From assembly GCA_021157555.1 (NCBI GenBank), contig JAGGWL010000131.1, positions 1 to 5,521 on the forward strand: 5,521 nucleotides of DNA, written 5' to 3'. The notes below the pieces were generated by a model. The model saw only the letters and a list, made by a program, of their open reading frames with translations, did no database searches and was not told the DNA's origin. Source of the stretch: Deltaproteobacteria bacterium (lineage in GTDB: Bacteria; Desulfobacterota; Desulfobacteria; Desulfobacterales; BuS5). Numbering within the stretch: the stretch's first letter is position 1; the number at the start of each line of letters is the position of its first letter. Of this stretch, positions 5,503 to 5,521 are shown one piece after another. The translations under genes were made by a program, and so were the position numbers.

Positions 5503-5521
5503 ATTTAAATAGTATATATGG

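Noticed and set aside
5503..5521. TATACT (complement of 5511-5516) as a -10 box for the methyltransferase gene.
   Set aside because: It ends 8 nt before the ATG, which would give an almost leaderless message. The -35 region lies outside the window and cannot be judged.

Overview
The window is a stretch of AT-rich bacterial chromosome with seven intact genes in two converging groups. Three features point to a Gram-negative bacterium: a signal-peptide-bearing free periplasmic binding protein, a YbgC-type thioesterase, and the gene style. The mix of BtuFCD, a MoaB-type protein, PyrR and a Methyltransf_16-like enzyme would suit an anaerobe such as a member of the Desulfobacterota. No taxonomic marker is present, so that placement is inference only.

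Layout. Positions 1-461 hold no gene. The stretch is very AT-rich and contains a 13-bp direct repeat, two neighbouring hairpins and an inverted repeat just before the first gene. Positions 462-3587 on the + strand form a tight four-gene operon: a BtuF-like binding protein, a BtuC/FecCD permease, a BtuD/FepC ATPase and a YbgC-like hotdog thioesterase. Two of its three junctions overlap (10 and 4 nt) and the third gap is 8 nt. Only 7 bp separate this operon from genes on the - strand. Reading leftward from the right edge, these are a class I SAM-dependent methyltransferase (5502-4822), pyrR (4756-4226) and moaB (4098-3595). The gap between pyrR and moaB carries a short GC-rich block of degenerate repeats, unlike the sequence around it.

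How the genes work together. The first three + genes make a complete class II (B12/siderophore-type) ABC importer. The binding protein resembles BtuF specifically, so a corrinoid is the best substrate guess, although no cobalamin riboswitch is visible upstream. The thioesterase is translationally coupled to the ATPase gene but has no obvious part in transport. On the other strand, moaB belongs to molybdenum cofactor synthesis and pyrR to uracil salvage or pyrimidine control. The methyltransferase probably modifies a protein lysine or a small molecule. These three share a strand but no evident pathway.

I see no mobile element, CRISPR array, tRNA, rRNA or defence system. The parts least explained by known families are the structured leader region (1-461), the repeat block at 4148-4221 and the thioesterase's place in the transporter operon.
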